This document shows positions 11,446-23,437 of a stretch of DNA of 64,000 nt, one piece after another. The stretch covers positions 263,957 to 327,956 of the forward strand of contig CDMY01000592.1 in the NCBI GenBank assembly GCA_001179505.1, written 5' to 3'. Source of the DNA: Vitrella brassicaformis (Eukaryota; Sar; Vitrellaceae). How positions within the stretch are numbered: the stretch's first letter is position 1; every line of letters starts with the position of its first letter. The notes beneath the pieces were generated by a model. It was not told where the DNA came from, ran no database searches, and worked only from the letters and a program-made list of their open reading frames with translations. Made by a program: the position numbers and the translations under genes.

Positions 11446-12795
11446 GCGAATCAGTCCATGCGATGCGCGTGTTGTGTTGTCCTCACCGTACGTACGTGCA
11501 GCCCCTGATCAGTCAGTCGAGTCACCGGACACAGGCCTGCCTGCCTGCCTCTCTATTTATCTATCTATAGCTAGCTGAGGCGATCGATCGAGCGGACCAC
11601 AGCGCAGCACCACCATCGAGTGGGTGAGTTGCAGTGTCAGCTCTTTCTTTCCCTGCCCGCCTGTCTGTCTGTCTGTCTTGTGGTGTGGGTGACGGACTAC
11701 TCCTTCCTTTCTTGCCTCTATCTGCGTGTGACCGCCCCACATGGGACGACAAATGAAGGAGGAAGGTGTCTGCTCAGTCACAGCTTCTTCCCTCTCTCTG
11801 TGTGTGTGGCCTTCCTCCCTCCCCTCTACTAATCTCTCTCTCTCTAGCTCTTTCTGCGTAATTAATCGTGGTCCAGTTTTCCCTCTCTCCCTCCCTCGTG
11901 TGTGTGTGTGTGTGTGAGGTGGGTGCGTGGGCAGAGGCTGCGTGCGTGATGGCACGCTGCTGTGGTGTGGTGTGGTTGGCTAGCTGGTGACTTACCGACC
12001 GTCGAGCAGGTGTCGTGTTGTCAGGTGTGCTGTTGTTTGAGGCGAGTACATCCAGTCTATGATTGATTACTCTGGAGTTCGATCTGTGTAGATAAGAAAG
12101 ATAGTGTGTGCGGCTCAAACAGACAGACAGACAGACAGACGGACAGATGGACAGACGGTCAGATGGACAGACTTGCTGCCTGGCCGATGGCGTAATGCAG
12201 ACAGACATCATGTGGTTATGTGATTACTGCATGATTGATCGCACCCCTTGTGGGCGGTTTGTGTGTGCCTGCACGGCACGGCACCAACTGCATATCTATA
12301 CCCCCCCCCCCCCNNNNNNNNNNNNNNNNNNNNNNNNNNNNNNNNNNNNNNNNNNNNNNNNNNNNNNNNNNNNNNNNNNNNNNNNNNNNNNNNNNNNNNN
12401 NNNNNNNNNNNNNNNNNNNNNNNNNNNNNNNNNNNNNNNNNNNNNNNNNNNNNNNNNNNNNNNNNNNNNNNNNNNNNNNNNNNNNNNNNNNNNNNNNNNN
12501 NNNNNNNNNNNNNNNNNNNNNNNNNNNNNNNNNNNNNNNNNNNNNNNNNNNNNNNNNNNNNNNNNNNNNNNNNNNNNNNNNNNNNNNNNNNNNNNNNNNN
12601 NNNNNNNNNNNNNTATCTATACCCCCCCCCCCCCAACACGCACACACACTCGCGCACTGATATCCGCACACACACGTGTTGAAGGTATGAAAGCATCGAG
12701 CAGCAACAGGGGCATGCAGGGCACCGCGAGCAGCAGCAAGGGAACAGCAAACAGCACACACAAACCGAGCAAGGCCGGCCCATCTGTTCTTTCAC
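11446..12795. other. Intergenic stretch between convergent genes, with an assembly gap
   Basis: The stretch includes pyrimidine/GT-rich sequence, a (CAGA)n tract at about 12118-12165 and the N gap. No coding exon or RNA gene could be supported; open frames across the gap are artefacts of N translation. Confidence 0.5.
12314..12613. other. 300-base N gap flanked by the same sequence
   Basis: The gap is exactly 300 N, an arbitrary size. Both sides carry tatctata followed by a run of 13-14 C, so the two contig ends probably overlap or represent the two edges of one poly-C tract. Confidence 0.9.
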
Positions 12796-15700
12796 TCATG
12801 GCGGTGAGTACTCATCGTCCATCGGGGGCGGCTGCACCATCCATGTGAATGGTTGTGCTTGTGTCTCCATGACGGCCTCCTCATCTGCCGACGGGCCGTC
12901 CATGGGGCGTGGGGGCATTGCAAGAGGCACCAGCTGCTGCATGGAGGCGGGCGGCAGAGGCACGGACAGACCGCCGAGATGACCTCTGACACAGAGGGAG
13001 ACATGGGATGAGGTAATAGCTAACGCTGTCCGTCCGCTAGGTAGTACGTACCTCTTGATGAGGAAGTCCAGTTCGCTCTGCATCGCACGCCGACGGGCCA
13101 TCTCTGACACCCACCAAACACAGACACATCCATCCCCTCGTCTGTCTCTAGCTGTGTGCCCAATCCACCCCACCCCACCCCACCCCACCTATCATGATGT
13201 CATTGGACTGGAATCTCGCCGAAGCTGACGCGAAGGAGTCCGGCGGGCTGGTGTCGGTGAACACGCCCTTGCTCCCGGGCAACAGCCGGCTCTGCTTCAG
13301 CGGGGGCAGCTTTCCCGGCGGCCGATGTGTCTCTCTCCCCATCCCATCTCCCCTGTTGATGTGTGTGGAGTATGCCGACCCAGTGGCCGCCAGCAGCGGG
13401 TGCAGCTCCACCAGATGCATTGGTGTGCGGGGCGGGGGCAGGTAGAGAGATGCCAGTGGGGGCGGCTCCTCCATCACCGATGCAGCCTGCAGGGGTGTGA
13501 GTAATCCTCTTCGCCCGCTGCTGCCGTCTTCTGCGCGTCGGGTGGTGAGCGGCTTGCTGACGTCATGGTGCAGGTGCTGGTGCACATACACGGGCTGCTG
13601 GGTGGACCTGCCTTCCAGCACGCTTGTGTAGCTCTCTGTCGCGTGCACCTGGTGGTCATTATCATAGCTGTAATCGTTTTCATCGCCGCCGAGCAGCCGA
13701 GGTGAGCGCAGCACATTCACTGCGTCGCCTCTCTTGATGGAGCCGACGAGAGGTGACTTGAGCAGCCGTGACTCGAGAGCATTGGGCGGCCCTCTCTTCG
13801 GCAGGCACAGCTGCCTCGGCGGTCTCGGCTTCTTTGGCTTCTTCGGCAGCTCCTCAACTGGCGGGGGGACGGGAATCGGCGGCGGCAGAGGGTGTGGGTG
13901 GGGCTGCCTCCGTCCGGTGTGGTAGACGTGGACGTGGTGCGACACCGTGTACTGGTCCAGCACACACAGCGTCTGTTGGTCCCCCTCCTCATCTCCTTTC
14001 TTGTCCCTGAGGTGGGCGGCTTTGGATGACTCCCCATGATGCTTGGGGCTCTTCTGTGGCCGCCCGCCGCTCTCTCGCGTTCGTTTCGGTGGCCGGGGGT
14101 GGCTGGGTGCCTTCTCCACGGGGGCCAGCCTTCCCTTCGGTCGCGCCTTTCCTCCAGTGACAGTCACGTCATCAGCTGCTGCTGCTGCTGCTGGTCTGTA
14201 GGCGGCATTGGACGGGACAGGGAAGACGTCCTTGACGGCCTCTCTGATGCGCCGGGCGGTCTCGAGCTCCTGCCGAGTCTTCTTGCCTTTCCATGCTGCC
14301 TGAATCTTCACTGCAGCATCGTCGGCCTGCCTCTGTCTCAGCTCGTCTGCGGCATGATCTTCCTCTTGAAGCGGCTCGCCTTTGTCAGTGTCCGCAGCCT
14401 CTGGAACGGCGGCTTCTTCTGGTGCCTTTTGTTCTGGCTGTTGATCCGCCTTGCGCCTCGTGTCGTCAAGTGTGTCCACCTCGGCCTCAAGAAACAGTGT
14501 GTCTGCCTGGTGGATCGGTCCTACCGCATAGTATGTGTCTCGCCCTTGTTCTGCCGTGTGCATGGCTGAGACGGTTGACAGGCTCTTGGTGAGGTCGCTG
14601 ACATAGGCGCGTGCAGCCGCACCAGGAGCCACGCTGTCGCCAGCGGTCTTGTGCGCGGCTTCTTGTGGCTGTCTTGCAGACATGTCTCGCCGGCATTGTC
14701 TCCCCCTCCACACCTTCTGGATGGTCACGGCAGCTGAGGCCTCACGCCCATCGGCAGCCGGCCTCGCCGTCTCATCAGCAGCATCCACCTGTGGCGGGGC
14801 TGCCTCATGGACCTGGCTCTCCTCTGGAGGCTGGTCATCCACCAGGGCTTCTCTCAGCAGCTCTGTGGCCTCCTCTGCTTGTGGTGGTGCTGGTGCAGTG
14901 AGAGTGGCGTCAAGAGGTGGAGAGGTAGAGGAAAGGGGCCGGGGGGAGAGGACCTTGCGGACCTCGTAGCCCCTGAATGTTCGCTGAATGTCCTTGGCCG
15001 CCTGCTGCTGCCGCGGCTGCAGTTCCCTCAATGTCTGTTCGGGCGCTGTGGGGTCGATCAGCTCGGTAGTCAGCAGAGGCAGACTCTTCGCGAACATCTC
15101 TTTCTGCCCCCTCAGTCTGGCCACCCGCTGCCGGCCCTTGAAGCCCCTGTAGCTGCGCTGAATCGTGACGGCGCTTTCCTGCCGCCTTTGCTCCTCCAAC
15201 CGAGGCAGGCTCACGCTGAGGCTGAGGTTGGACGGTCCTCTCAGCGGGGCCCAGTCGATGTCGATCTGCGGCTCGTCCCGCTCCTCGTCCTCAACACTCG
15301 AAACGACGTCGAGGCCGTCCTCCTCGCCACCATCATGTGAGCGGGGCCTTGGCTCGGCTCGCCGGGCCTTCTCGGTGACGCGTGAGCATGACGATGGCGT
15401 GTCTCGCGCCAGGCAGGTGCGCACCCGCTCCAACGTGGGGATGTCGACCGTGATGCCGAGAGAGCAGTAGAGACCTACACATAACAAAACAGAGGGAGGG
15501 GGGGAGGGAGGAATATGCAGTGGGTTGGTTAATCGAGCATGGTCTGCCTGTGTTCTGCTCTCTGACCGACCAGTGCCGTCATCTTTCTGCATGGCGCAGT
15601 ATTCGATGACCGTGGGCAGCCGCAGCAAAGCCATGGCCTCAACGTCGTCACTCGGCAGCGGCCACACCCTCCCCACATTTCGCCTCGTGGCCTCAAAGCG

Positions 15701-18700
15701 CGGCCGGAACGAGAACAGCAGCCTCGCCCTTGCCTCCTCCTGTTGTCCTTGGTAAGCTTCCCTCGCCGTGTCTCGCGCCGCCACCGTGCGTGGCGATGCT
15801 CGCTGAAATCCCACATCCAGCGTGCTGACCACCATGGGCTGTGCGGACTCCCTGTCTCTTGACGAGGCCGGCACTGACGTGGGCGACTCCATAGTGGTCC
15901 TGACGACCGTCCGTCTGGCCCGCGACGGCGATGTAGGCGATCGCGGCTTGGCTTCGGCGACTCTCGGCCTCTCAGGCGATGTGCGCGGTGGCGAGACTGT
16001 CCGGTCGCTGTCGCGAGGGGAGGTGGAGCTGTCCCGACCCTGCCGCTCACGCACCCGTCGGTGCCGCTCCGCCCGCCGCAGGAGGTTTTCTTTGTCGCGG
16101 AGGTGTTTCTCGAGCTGCCGGATGATCTGTGACTGCAGGGGGAGGTCGAGGGGTGGCAGGGAGGGGGGCAGGTACTTGAGAATGCGCGGCGACCGAAGAG
16201 ACTCTGTATGCATGACATGCATGAGGCGACAACACACATGACGGATGAACATCACCAGTCAGCCAGTGATGGTCGTGTATCGTCTGACTGACCAAGGACC
16301 AATCCCTCCTCGCTTGTTGGCTGCTGGCCCTGTTGGCTGGCTGGTGCATGCTGTACGCCATCGGGGGCAGCCGATGTCGCCGTGTGGCCCTTGCCGTCGG
16401 CTTCGTCATCATCTGGCAACATGGATGGCGGCGGGGCTCCTACGATAGGCTCGGTCACCTTAGTGCGATTGTTGGAGGAAGCCAATTTGCTGTCCAACGT
16501 CTGAGTATGACAGACACATAGGTGAAGGCTGGATGGATGTGGGTCGTCTGTAGGTCCATCCATACCAGCGCGACGTCAGGAGCCAGCTGTGGTGGTGTAG
16601 GGGGTGGCCTTTCCACCACACCCATAGAGGGGATCTGCAGCTGACGACTTGCAGGAACTGACAGACAGACACATACGAGAGAACGGAGGGAGGGAGGGAC
16701 ACAGGGCGATGGTCCGTGCCATACAGACAGGGCGGCTCCAGCAAGCTTAGCGTACCATCATGGTGTGTCGATGTGGTGCGCTGCATGCCCGGCACGACGA
16801 ATCGGGTACCCGTGGCGGCGTGCTGGGCAGGCAAGGACGACTGATGGCAAAACGGACGGACAGAAGAAAACGCATCAACCAAAATGTCGATATATGCGTG
16901 TTCTGGACGGTTGGCTTACGAGTATGTCCTGCAGGTCCTCTTCAGGCGGCGCGGGGCATTCCTCACCGAACACCTTCTCGCGCGTCTTGAAGTTGTACCT
17001 GCAGCCAGCCAGCCATCCACTCACCAACCCACCCACCCACCCATATGTGTATGTATGTCATTCATCGGAGAGAAAGGGAGTGGCAGCCAAAGACTCCACT
17101 TACTCACTCCCTGCCTCACCCACCAGTAGGGTACGAGTCCCCCCTCATAGAATTTGAGCCATGGGGAGAGGGGGTATGAGTGCTGGATGCTCTGGTGCCA
17201 CACCTTGAGCACCGTGTCGAGGTTCTTCGCAAACAACTTGGGCGTGTACAACGTCTGAATATGGGCAGACACACCGGCAAGGTCAAGGCATCGCAGGTGC
17301 CATGCCGCTGAGCTGAGCTGAGCTGAGCTGAGCTGAGCTGAGGTGAGCTGAGGGAGACACTACCCACCCCACCCACTCGCACACACCCTCCCGGCCCACC
17401 TTCTTGACTCCGTATTGTTTGTGGTTCTGCCGTGCGCCCTTCCGGTGGATCTGACGACTGCACAACACAACCAATAGTCACAATGTGTGCCTCCCGTGCC
17501 TCTCTCTTGTTGCTTTGTCTTTCTGATTGCCTGCCTGCAGGTCGGGCAGAGTGCGTCCCCGCAGTCCTCACAGATGTAGGCGGACTCCTTTTCGTCGCAT
17601 TGGAAACAATGCATCTTCTGAACACACACAACACAAACCACAACTCACTCGTCCCCCCACAAGAAGATATATGTCCCCTCAATGAGATGAGTGAATGCTA
17701 CTTACTGACCGATGCGAGTATGACGCCGTGCTGCTGCCTCTTGCCCTTCCTGTGGGTCTGCTCGAAACACGGCAGGCAAAACAGATCGGCGCAGTCTTCA
17801 CACCTGCACACACACCACACCAGACCAGACCAATCCAATCAACAGTCCAGCGACAGACAGACACCTTCCTGGTCCAATTCACCCACTCACCGGACGACGG
17901 CAGCGTTTCCCTGGCACTCTGAGCAGACGAACTGCTCCATGAACACTGCAGGATGGTCTCGCCGACGGCCTGCAGACAGACAGACAGACAGACCCAGGCA
18001 GATAGCGACACAGAGACACACAGGGGGAGTCAGTCTGTGTGTCTGTGTGCCTACCTACCTTGTAAGTGTGTGGCGAAGAAGCAGAAGTTGCAGAGTGTAT
18101 CGTGGCACACCGCACAGCTGAAGTCAGCCAGCGCAGACTCGCACTCCACACATATCAGCAGCCCTGTCGGCGATATCTAAAAGCCCCACAAACAAAACAC
18201 CACACGCCCATCCATCCATCCATCCATCCATCCATCCATTGCCTCTCTCTGTCCACTTTGCGAGTGACGTGCATACATACTTTCTTGAGGAATCCGATTC
18301 GGTCGAGCTCTAGGTGGACGAACAGCTTCTGCGGGTCCACACAGTTGTAGAGTGTCACCGTCTCGGGATCGTCCCTTTTCCGAAAGTATGCCTGTTCAAT
18401 GGCCGCCTTGACGCGCGGCAGCAGGTAGGGCTCATACAGCGGGCTCACATCCAGCAGCGGGAGCAGGCTCTCAATGGTGCGTGCCTGTGCAACCGCCCGA
18501 GCGCCGCCTCCCCCATAGGAAGTAGCCCGCTCGACGGCGTCGAATATGATCTCCTGCGCTCGGAACAGCCGGTTGGTCCGCCTGCGGTCCAGCTCGGCCT
18601 TCTCGATGGCAATGCGGTGGGCCAGCAGCCGGTATTCTTCCAGCGTAGGGAGCGTGCTGCAGTGCAATGAACGAACCGTGGTTTGGAGGAAAATGGGGAA

Positions 18701-19285
18701 TGAGTGCACTCCACGTGTGGGTCGATTGGTTTGTTTGTTTGTCGATATCTCACCTTTGTACGACGCCTGTGTGGTCGTTGACGAATACGGCGTCCCTCTC
18801 CTGCAGCCGCAGGAGCCAGCCCTCGTTCTGCAGGGCCAGCAGACAGTCCCGGATGATCCACAGCAACTCGGTCTCCATGGAAGGGTCAATCGACAACAGC
18901 CTGCACACACACACATAGGGGAGGCAGCCAGGCCAGACAAACACAAACACACATTCACCGCGCCCCTAGCTGCCCTCTCCCGCCAGCATTTTGCATTGAA
19001 CACACGGCACCCCCACCCATCAGACTGCCTGTGTGTGCCGTGGTGCTTCCCTCACTTGGACATGGCCTGGACCACTTCAATGGGGAACTGGGGCTCCTCC
19101 TTCTCGTCCAGCACCGGTGGCCGGTGATAGGATGAGTGCGGCCGCAGCGGCAGGGGGATGAGGTCAGGAACCTCAGGGTGCGAGTGGAACCGGGGACGGT
19201 GGCGCTCGTAATGCATGCCACCAGTGCCATCCTCTGCTTGCGGGCCTCCCTGCCGCCCTGTCAGCGGACCGTCGCTGCTCGTCAT
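12796..19285 (-). CDS. B-box zinc finger / WW / IQ-motif protein, 17 exons, about 1,646 aa
   Basis: I chain 17 minus-strand exons: 19056-19285, 18754-18900, 18281-18656, 18059-18176, 17891-17969, 17710-17803, 17535-17617, 17400-17457, 17124-17254, 16920-16998, 16756-16840, 16566-16657, 16293-16500, 15571-16203, 13189-15474, 13052-13103 and 12796-12985 (4,941 bases, divisible by three). The order is a helical N-terminus; paired Cys clusters of B-box type (ICVECE..CAVCHDTLCNFC, CEDCADLFCLPCFEQTH, HCFQCDEKESAYICEDCGDALC); a WW-like segment (PWLKF...VPYWYNFKTREKVF); and four IQ motifs in the long exon (VTIQRSYRGFKGRQR, KDIQRTFRGYEVRK, VTIQKVWRGRQCRR, VKIQAAWKGKKTRQ), with proline-rich linkers. 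IQ motifs bind calmodulin; B-box/WW/IQ combinations occur in ciliary and cytoskeletal proteins of protists. The seventh intron has a GC donor. A cytoskeletal scaffold role is inference. Confidence 0.8.
17304..17355. repeat. (GAGCT)n pentanucleotide repeat inside an intron
   Basis: About eight tandem copies of gctga/gagct occupy the intron between exons 8 and 9 of the B-box/WW/IQ gene. On the sense strand this reads as a ctcag repeat, i.e. a series of potential 3' splice acceptors. Confidence 0.85.
18207..18239. repeat. (TCCA)n microsatellite in an intron
   Basis: About eight copies of catc/tcca lie in the intron between exons 3 and 4 of the B-box/WW/IQ gene. Confidence 0.85.
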
Positions 19286-19389
19286 GCGAGGAAAATGAAG
19301 ACTGCGAGCTTGGCCCCCATGTGGCCCCCGTCTTTCTCCCTTTTCTCCCCTCCCCTCTCTGGTTTATTGAACGCTGCTAGACAGACAAG

Positions 19390-21223
19390 ATGGTGCAGCC
19401 GCTGTCACGTGCCGACAGGATGAGCTACCTTCACGCCTCACATCAGGTGGGCGGCCGTGCACAGACAGACGTGCAGACGGAGCAGTCAGGCTGAGTCTGC
19501 GGATGTTCTATGTATGTGCTATCAGTAAGTACAGTACATCATGCCTGTGTGTGTTTGGTGTGGTGATGTGCTCCAGCTCATCCTGCCCGCCTACCTCAAG
19601 GCGGTGGAAGAACAGGTACATCTGTGGCAGCACGTGTGGCAGCAGCAGCAGCAGCACAGGACATTTGATGTCATCCTGCGTGCGGGCGTTGGCGTTGCAT
19701 GATGATGGATTTGCACTGACATGGCCACAGATGGAGGTGTTGGATCTTCAGCTGCCGCCGTTCCCATGGCGAGTCGGCTCACCTGCAATGGACCGGTTCC
19801 CCGAGTACTTCAGGGCAGATCCCGCCGGACTCGCACAGAGCAAAGTCCTCACAGAGTCCACACTCGCGGCAGCCACCATCATCCCGGCAGACAAGGCCGC
19901 CCTCCCGCCACTCTTTCCCCCGCCCCTGTTCCTCGAGGCGCTGCGGCTGGAAACGACAGAGACGCTCACAAGCCAGGTGTTCCGCTTCCACCCCTCCCTG
20001 CTGAGAGCGAGGGACGTGTTGGTCTACAGATACAAGGCCCTGCACCCCCACCTGAGGAACCTGTTGTCCAAGCAGCGAGCTGCGTTGCCTCGTGCGGCAG
20101 TGGAGGCCTTCTACAATGCGTGGAAGGAGTTTGAGCAGAAGTTTCTCGAGGAGAAGGAGACACATGCTGTGGTCAGTCTGTCGGGCGGCAGCAAGCTTGT
20201 CGAAGCTTGTACTTTGACTGACGTACTCTCTCTCTGTCGCGATTTTCAGGAGGCGCTCATGCCGTTGGCGGACTGTCTTCTGCAGCTGGAGCCGCTTCTC
20301 GTGTCCAAGAAGAAAGAAGGTGCACGCGACTGACTCCAATGGGCTGGCTTATGGGTGACAGACAGTGGATGTGATGTCGGTGTCTCTTCGCGTGCAGCCA
20401 TTTTGCCATGGCCTCGGGTGCAGCACCAGCGCATCTCCACACTGAGATGTCAGCCACCATGGCAACACACACGGCACAGCTCAAAAGAGACAGACATGCT
20501 GTGATGTCTCAACCCTCCCATCCATCCATCAGGTCTGGAAGGCTTCTGCAAGACGGTGGAGGTGCTGGTGGTGTACATCCTCGGCACGTCCAAGGGGAAG
20601 CAGCCCACTGACCAGGACCCCAAACTCATCGTAAAGATGCACACACCACACCATAAGCAGGGATACCCACCTACTTTATCCTCGATCGTCAGGTCATGAC
20701 AGAGGCGATTGTTCAGCATGCGAAGCGAGTAGAGACAGAGGGCGCTGGACCGCACGGCAGTCCCTCTGCGGATGCCACATCCTCGTCTGATGCAGCCTCG
20801 TACGCGGACATCATTAAGATGCCCGCAGACAGGCTCAAAATGCTCGCGGAAAACCCCAAAGTGGACACGACACGAGACACACACCAACCAGTGAGAATTG
20901 AGATACACACATGTTGGTTTGTTTGGTTCATTCAGTCGTTGGCGTTGGCTGAGGAGATGGTTCGTGTGTTCAATCTGCTGATCAACCACTTCCTCGCCTG
21001 CAGAGACCAGCTGGAGAAAATGAACCCAAACCTGGTCGGTCTGTCTGTCTACTACATCAATTACCCTCTCACTCACGTCATGTGGCCACACACTCCTCGT
21101 GTGCTGGTGTTGGTGTGGGGTGTTCAGGAGCAGAACGAGGATTTGGTTCGTGTGTTGCGGCGGTACCACGTCACGTTTGCCAAGTGCCAGAGGTCATTCC
21201 TCGAGCCATTCAACCTTGTCTGA
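19390..21223 (+). CDS. Unrecognised helical protein, 8 exons, 365 aa
   Basis: Exons 19390-19446, 19577-19615, 19731-20171, 20250-20319, 20533-20630, 20693-20890, 20936-21034 and 21128-21223 sum to 1,098 bases in one frame. The start MVQPLSRADRMSYLH lies 104 bases from the divergent B-box gene start. The protein is soluble and mainly helical: an N-terminal LILPAYLKAVEEQ helix, a 147-residue central exon rich in Leu and Arg (HPSLLRARDVLVYRYKAL), then alternating helices (VEVLVVYILG, ALAEEMVRVFNLLINHF, RVLRRYHVTFAKCQRSF). There is no signal peptide or membrane segment, and no motif that I recognise. It could be a component of a multi-subunit complex; I leave it as hypothetical. Confidence 0.65.
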
Positions 21224-21397
21224 GTCAGTGTGTGCACTCATTTTGACCATTCATTCGTTACACGTACGTACATACAAAATGTATGTCCTGTTGACGTCCC
21301 GTATGTATGCCTCACAAGCCGACCCTCACAGCACACAGACATACACGATCTATTGACTGACTGACAAATGCATGCTGCCCTGCCCCCACTCCGTCCG

Positions 21398-23227
21398 TCA
21401 TCCACTGCGGCTCGCTTCGTCCAGCTCGGCAACTTCATCCTCAGTCAGCGACCAGGACGAACACACAATGACCTGCACGATGGATGCACACAACACAACA
21501 GATCGTCCCACCATCGCGGCACCGGCATCTCCTAGGTACCTCCTTGGCTTGTTGTACATTCTTGACCCCCGGAATGGGAGCAGCCCCTTTGCTGCGGCAC
21601 CAGTTCAGCGCCACCTGGGTCGGCGTTACAATGCTCCCATCGTTTGCACCTCCCGCCCCCTCTCCCCGGCGCTCATCGGCTGTTGCGGTCTGGAAGGCCC
21701 CCACCAGCCAGTCGACGGGCGATGCCGCTGACGCTCCGCCGGCCGACGCTGACCTCTGCCGTTCCTCCACTACACGAGCGTTGATCTGAGGGGTCAGCCG
21801 TTGCAAGGCGGCCTGAATGCGGGATAGCCGTCCTCCGTCCTTGCCTCTGGGTGACGCATCCGCTGTACTGGCCTCAACGGCTCTGCAGACAGACAGGCAG
21901 GGCAGATGGGGAAAATTCCCAACCATGTCGGTGGCGGTGTTGCTGACCTGGTTGTGAGTTTGCCCTGCGCCAGAGGCGAGTGTGCGATGGGGGTGATGCC
22001 CCGCTCAAAGCAATACTCCAGCGAGCCATCGACAAGGTACCGCTGAACACGCACGACACACAACACACAACACACATTTCCGCAGACCACGACAGCCACA
22101 TGCCATGCAGCGGGAGTGCACTCAGCACACACCACCCTCCCTCTCCTTGCCTGATCGATGAGCGACAGCGGGATCTGGTTGGACACGGTCGGCGTATTCC
22201 ATTTGCTCAGCTCCCTCTCCATCTGCGGCAGCTCCTTGATGTCGAAATTAGACACACCAATGTGCTGACACTTGCCGTCCAGCCTGGCCTTCGCCAGCCC
22301 CTCGGCCAACGCAGGATAACCACCAATATAGGGGAATGGAAAATGCAGCTGGAAGAGCGCGATCGGCACTCCGTCGAGCCGAGCCAGCGAGTTGTCGATA
22401 GCTCGTGACACGGCCTCGCTGCCCCATCGAAAGCCGCCCCCGACACCGAGAGCGTTGGTCCTACGAAGACAATTGCGCCACACCCCACACACTGAGGCTG
22501 TCTCCCAGTCAAGAGAAAATGAGGGCATTCCGTGCCTTCGTCCCCTCAATACCAGAGAAGCGGGAAGAATTTGGTTGCCACACGCACAGATGGCCGTTTT
22601 TTGCCGAGTTTGCCTAGCAGCTGCTCCGACTGATAGCCGTTTGGGATGTTCTGGTAGCCGTAGACCTCTGCTGTGTCAAAGAAGGTGATGCCGGCATCCA
22701 CCAACATCGATCCTGACATCTGCAGACGAGAGAGAAAGAAAGAAAGGAAACAAACACACATGCGGTCCTAGTGGATGCAGCGATCGATGGCATCTATCTG
22801 TACCTCAACATCATCAGGTCCAAATGGCCTCGACTCACTGGATGGCTCCGCGCTCACTGCACCCTCAGCGACAAACCCCCTCTTGGGATCACCCCTGCAG
22901 CACACACACACAACCAAGCAGTCACACAGGTCATGCTGCAGACACACACACACAGAGAGAGAGAGATGCATTCATCGTCTGTCCTTCTCACCATGCGAGC
23001 GTGCCGACACCGATAGGGCCGATGTCATACGTCGATGTGACGTCGGCCGCCACTTCGGGGACCGTCCTCACTGCAAAGATCCCATCGCGCCTCGGTCGTG
23101 GGAGGGCAGATAGAGGGCGGGCAGTGAATGCGGCTGCTCTCGCGTCTGTCAGCGTGCCACAGTCGACGTAGTGAGCTGCCTGACAGGCCAGAAGGAAGAG
23201 GCAACGCGGCAAAATACTCCTCATCAT
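21398..23227 (-). CDS. Aldo/keto reductase with complex-plastid-type leader
   Basis: Seven minus-strand exons (22992-23227, 22804-22894, 22553-22719, 22151-22460, 21948-22042, 21540-21882, 21398-21472) encode 438 residues. The N-terminus is a signal peptide (RSILPRCLFLLACQAAH) followed by a basic region with AAFTARPLS, again the two-part plastid leader. The AKR core is intact: the catalytic Asp and Tyr in GITFFDTAEVYG, Lys in RVATKFF, His in FQLHFPFP, a substrate loop SNFDIKELPQ and the NADP-binding PTQVALNWCRSKGAAPIPG. These enzymes reduce carbonyls with NADPH; the plant chloroplast relatives detoxify reactive aldehydes or act on pyridoxal. The fourth intron starts with GC (after 22151). An insertion of about 60 residues rich in Ala/Ser/Arg sits between the core strands in exon 6. 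The substrate is unknown. Confidence 0.82.
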
Positions 23228-23437
23228 CCGACTCGGAATGCAGATTTCATCAAATTGTCATTCCATCGCACCACCGTCGAACGAACGTCGCTCCGACAGT
23301 CGCGAAGCGCGCAATAAGCGATCGCGTTCGCCTCCAGAAAAATCTTAGCTTGGCGTCTTCTTCAGGCTGCCAGCAAGACTCCAGCACTTGGGCTCCAGCA
23401 AGGACGGGCCTCAGCATCGGCGCGGACCCTGCCGCCA

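Noticed and set aside
12108-12848. Open frames running across the first N gap
   Set aside because: They exist only because N is translated as X; flanking sequence is repeat.
13194-16241. Several long plus-strand open frames opposite the IQ-motif exon
   Set aside because: They are antisense shadows of a GC-rich coding exon and have no splice chain or motifs.
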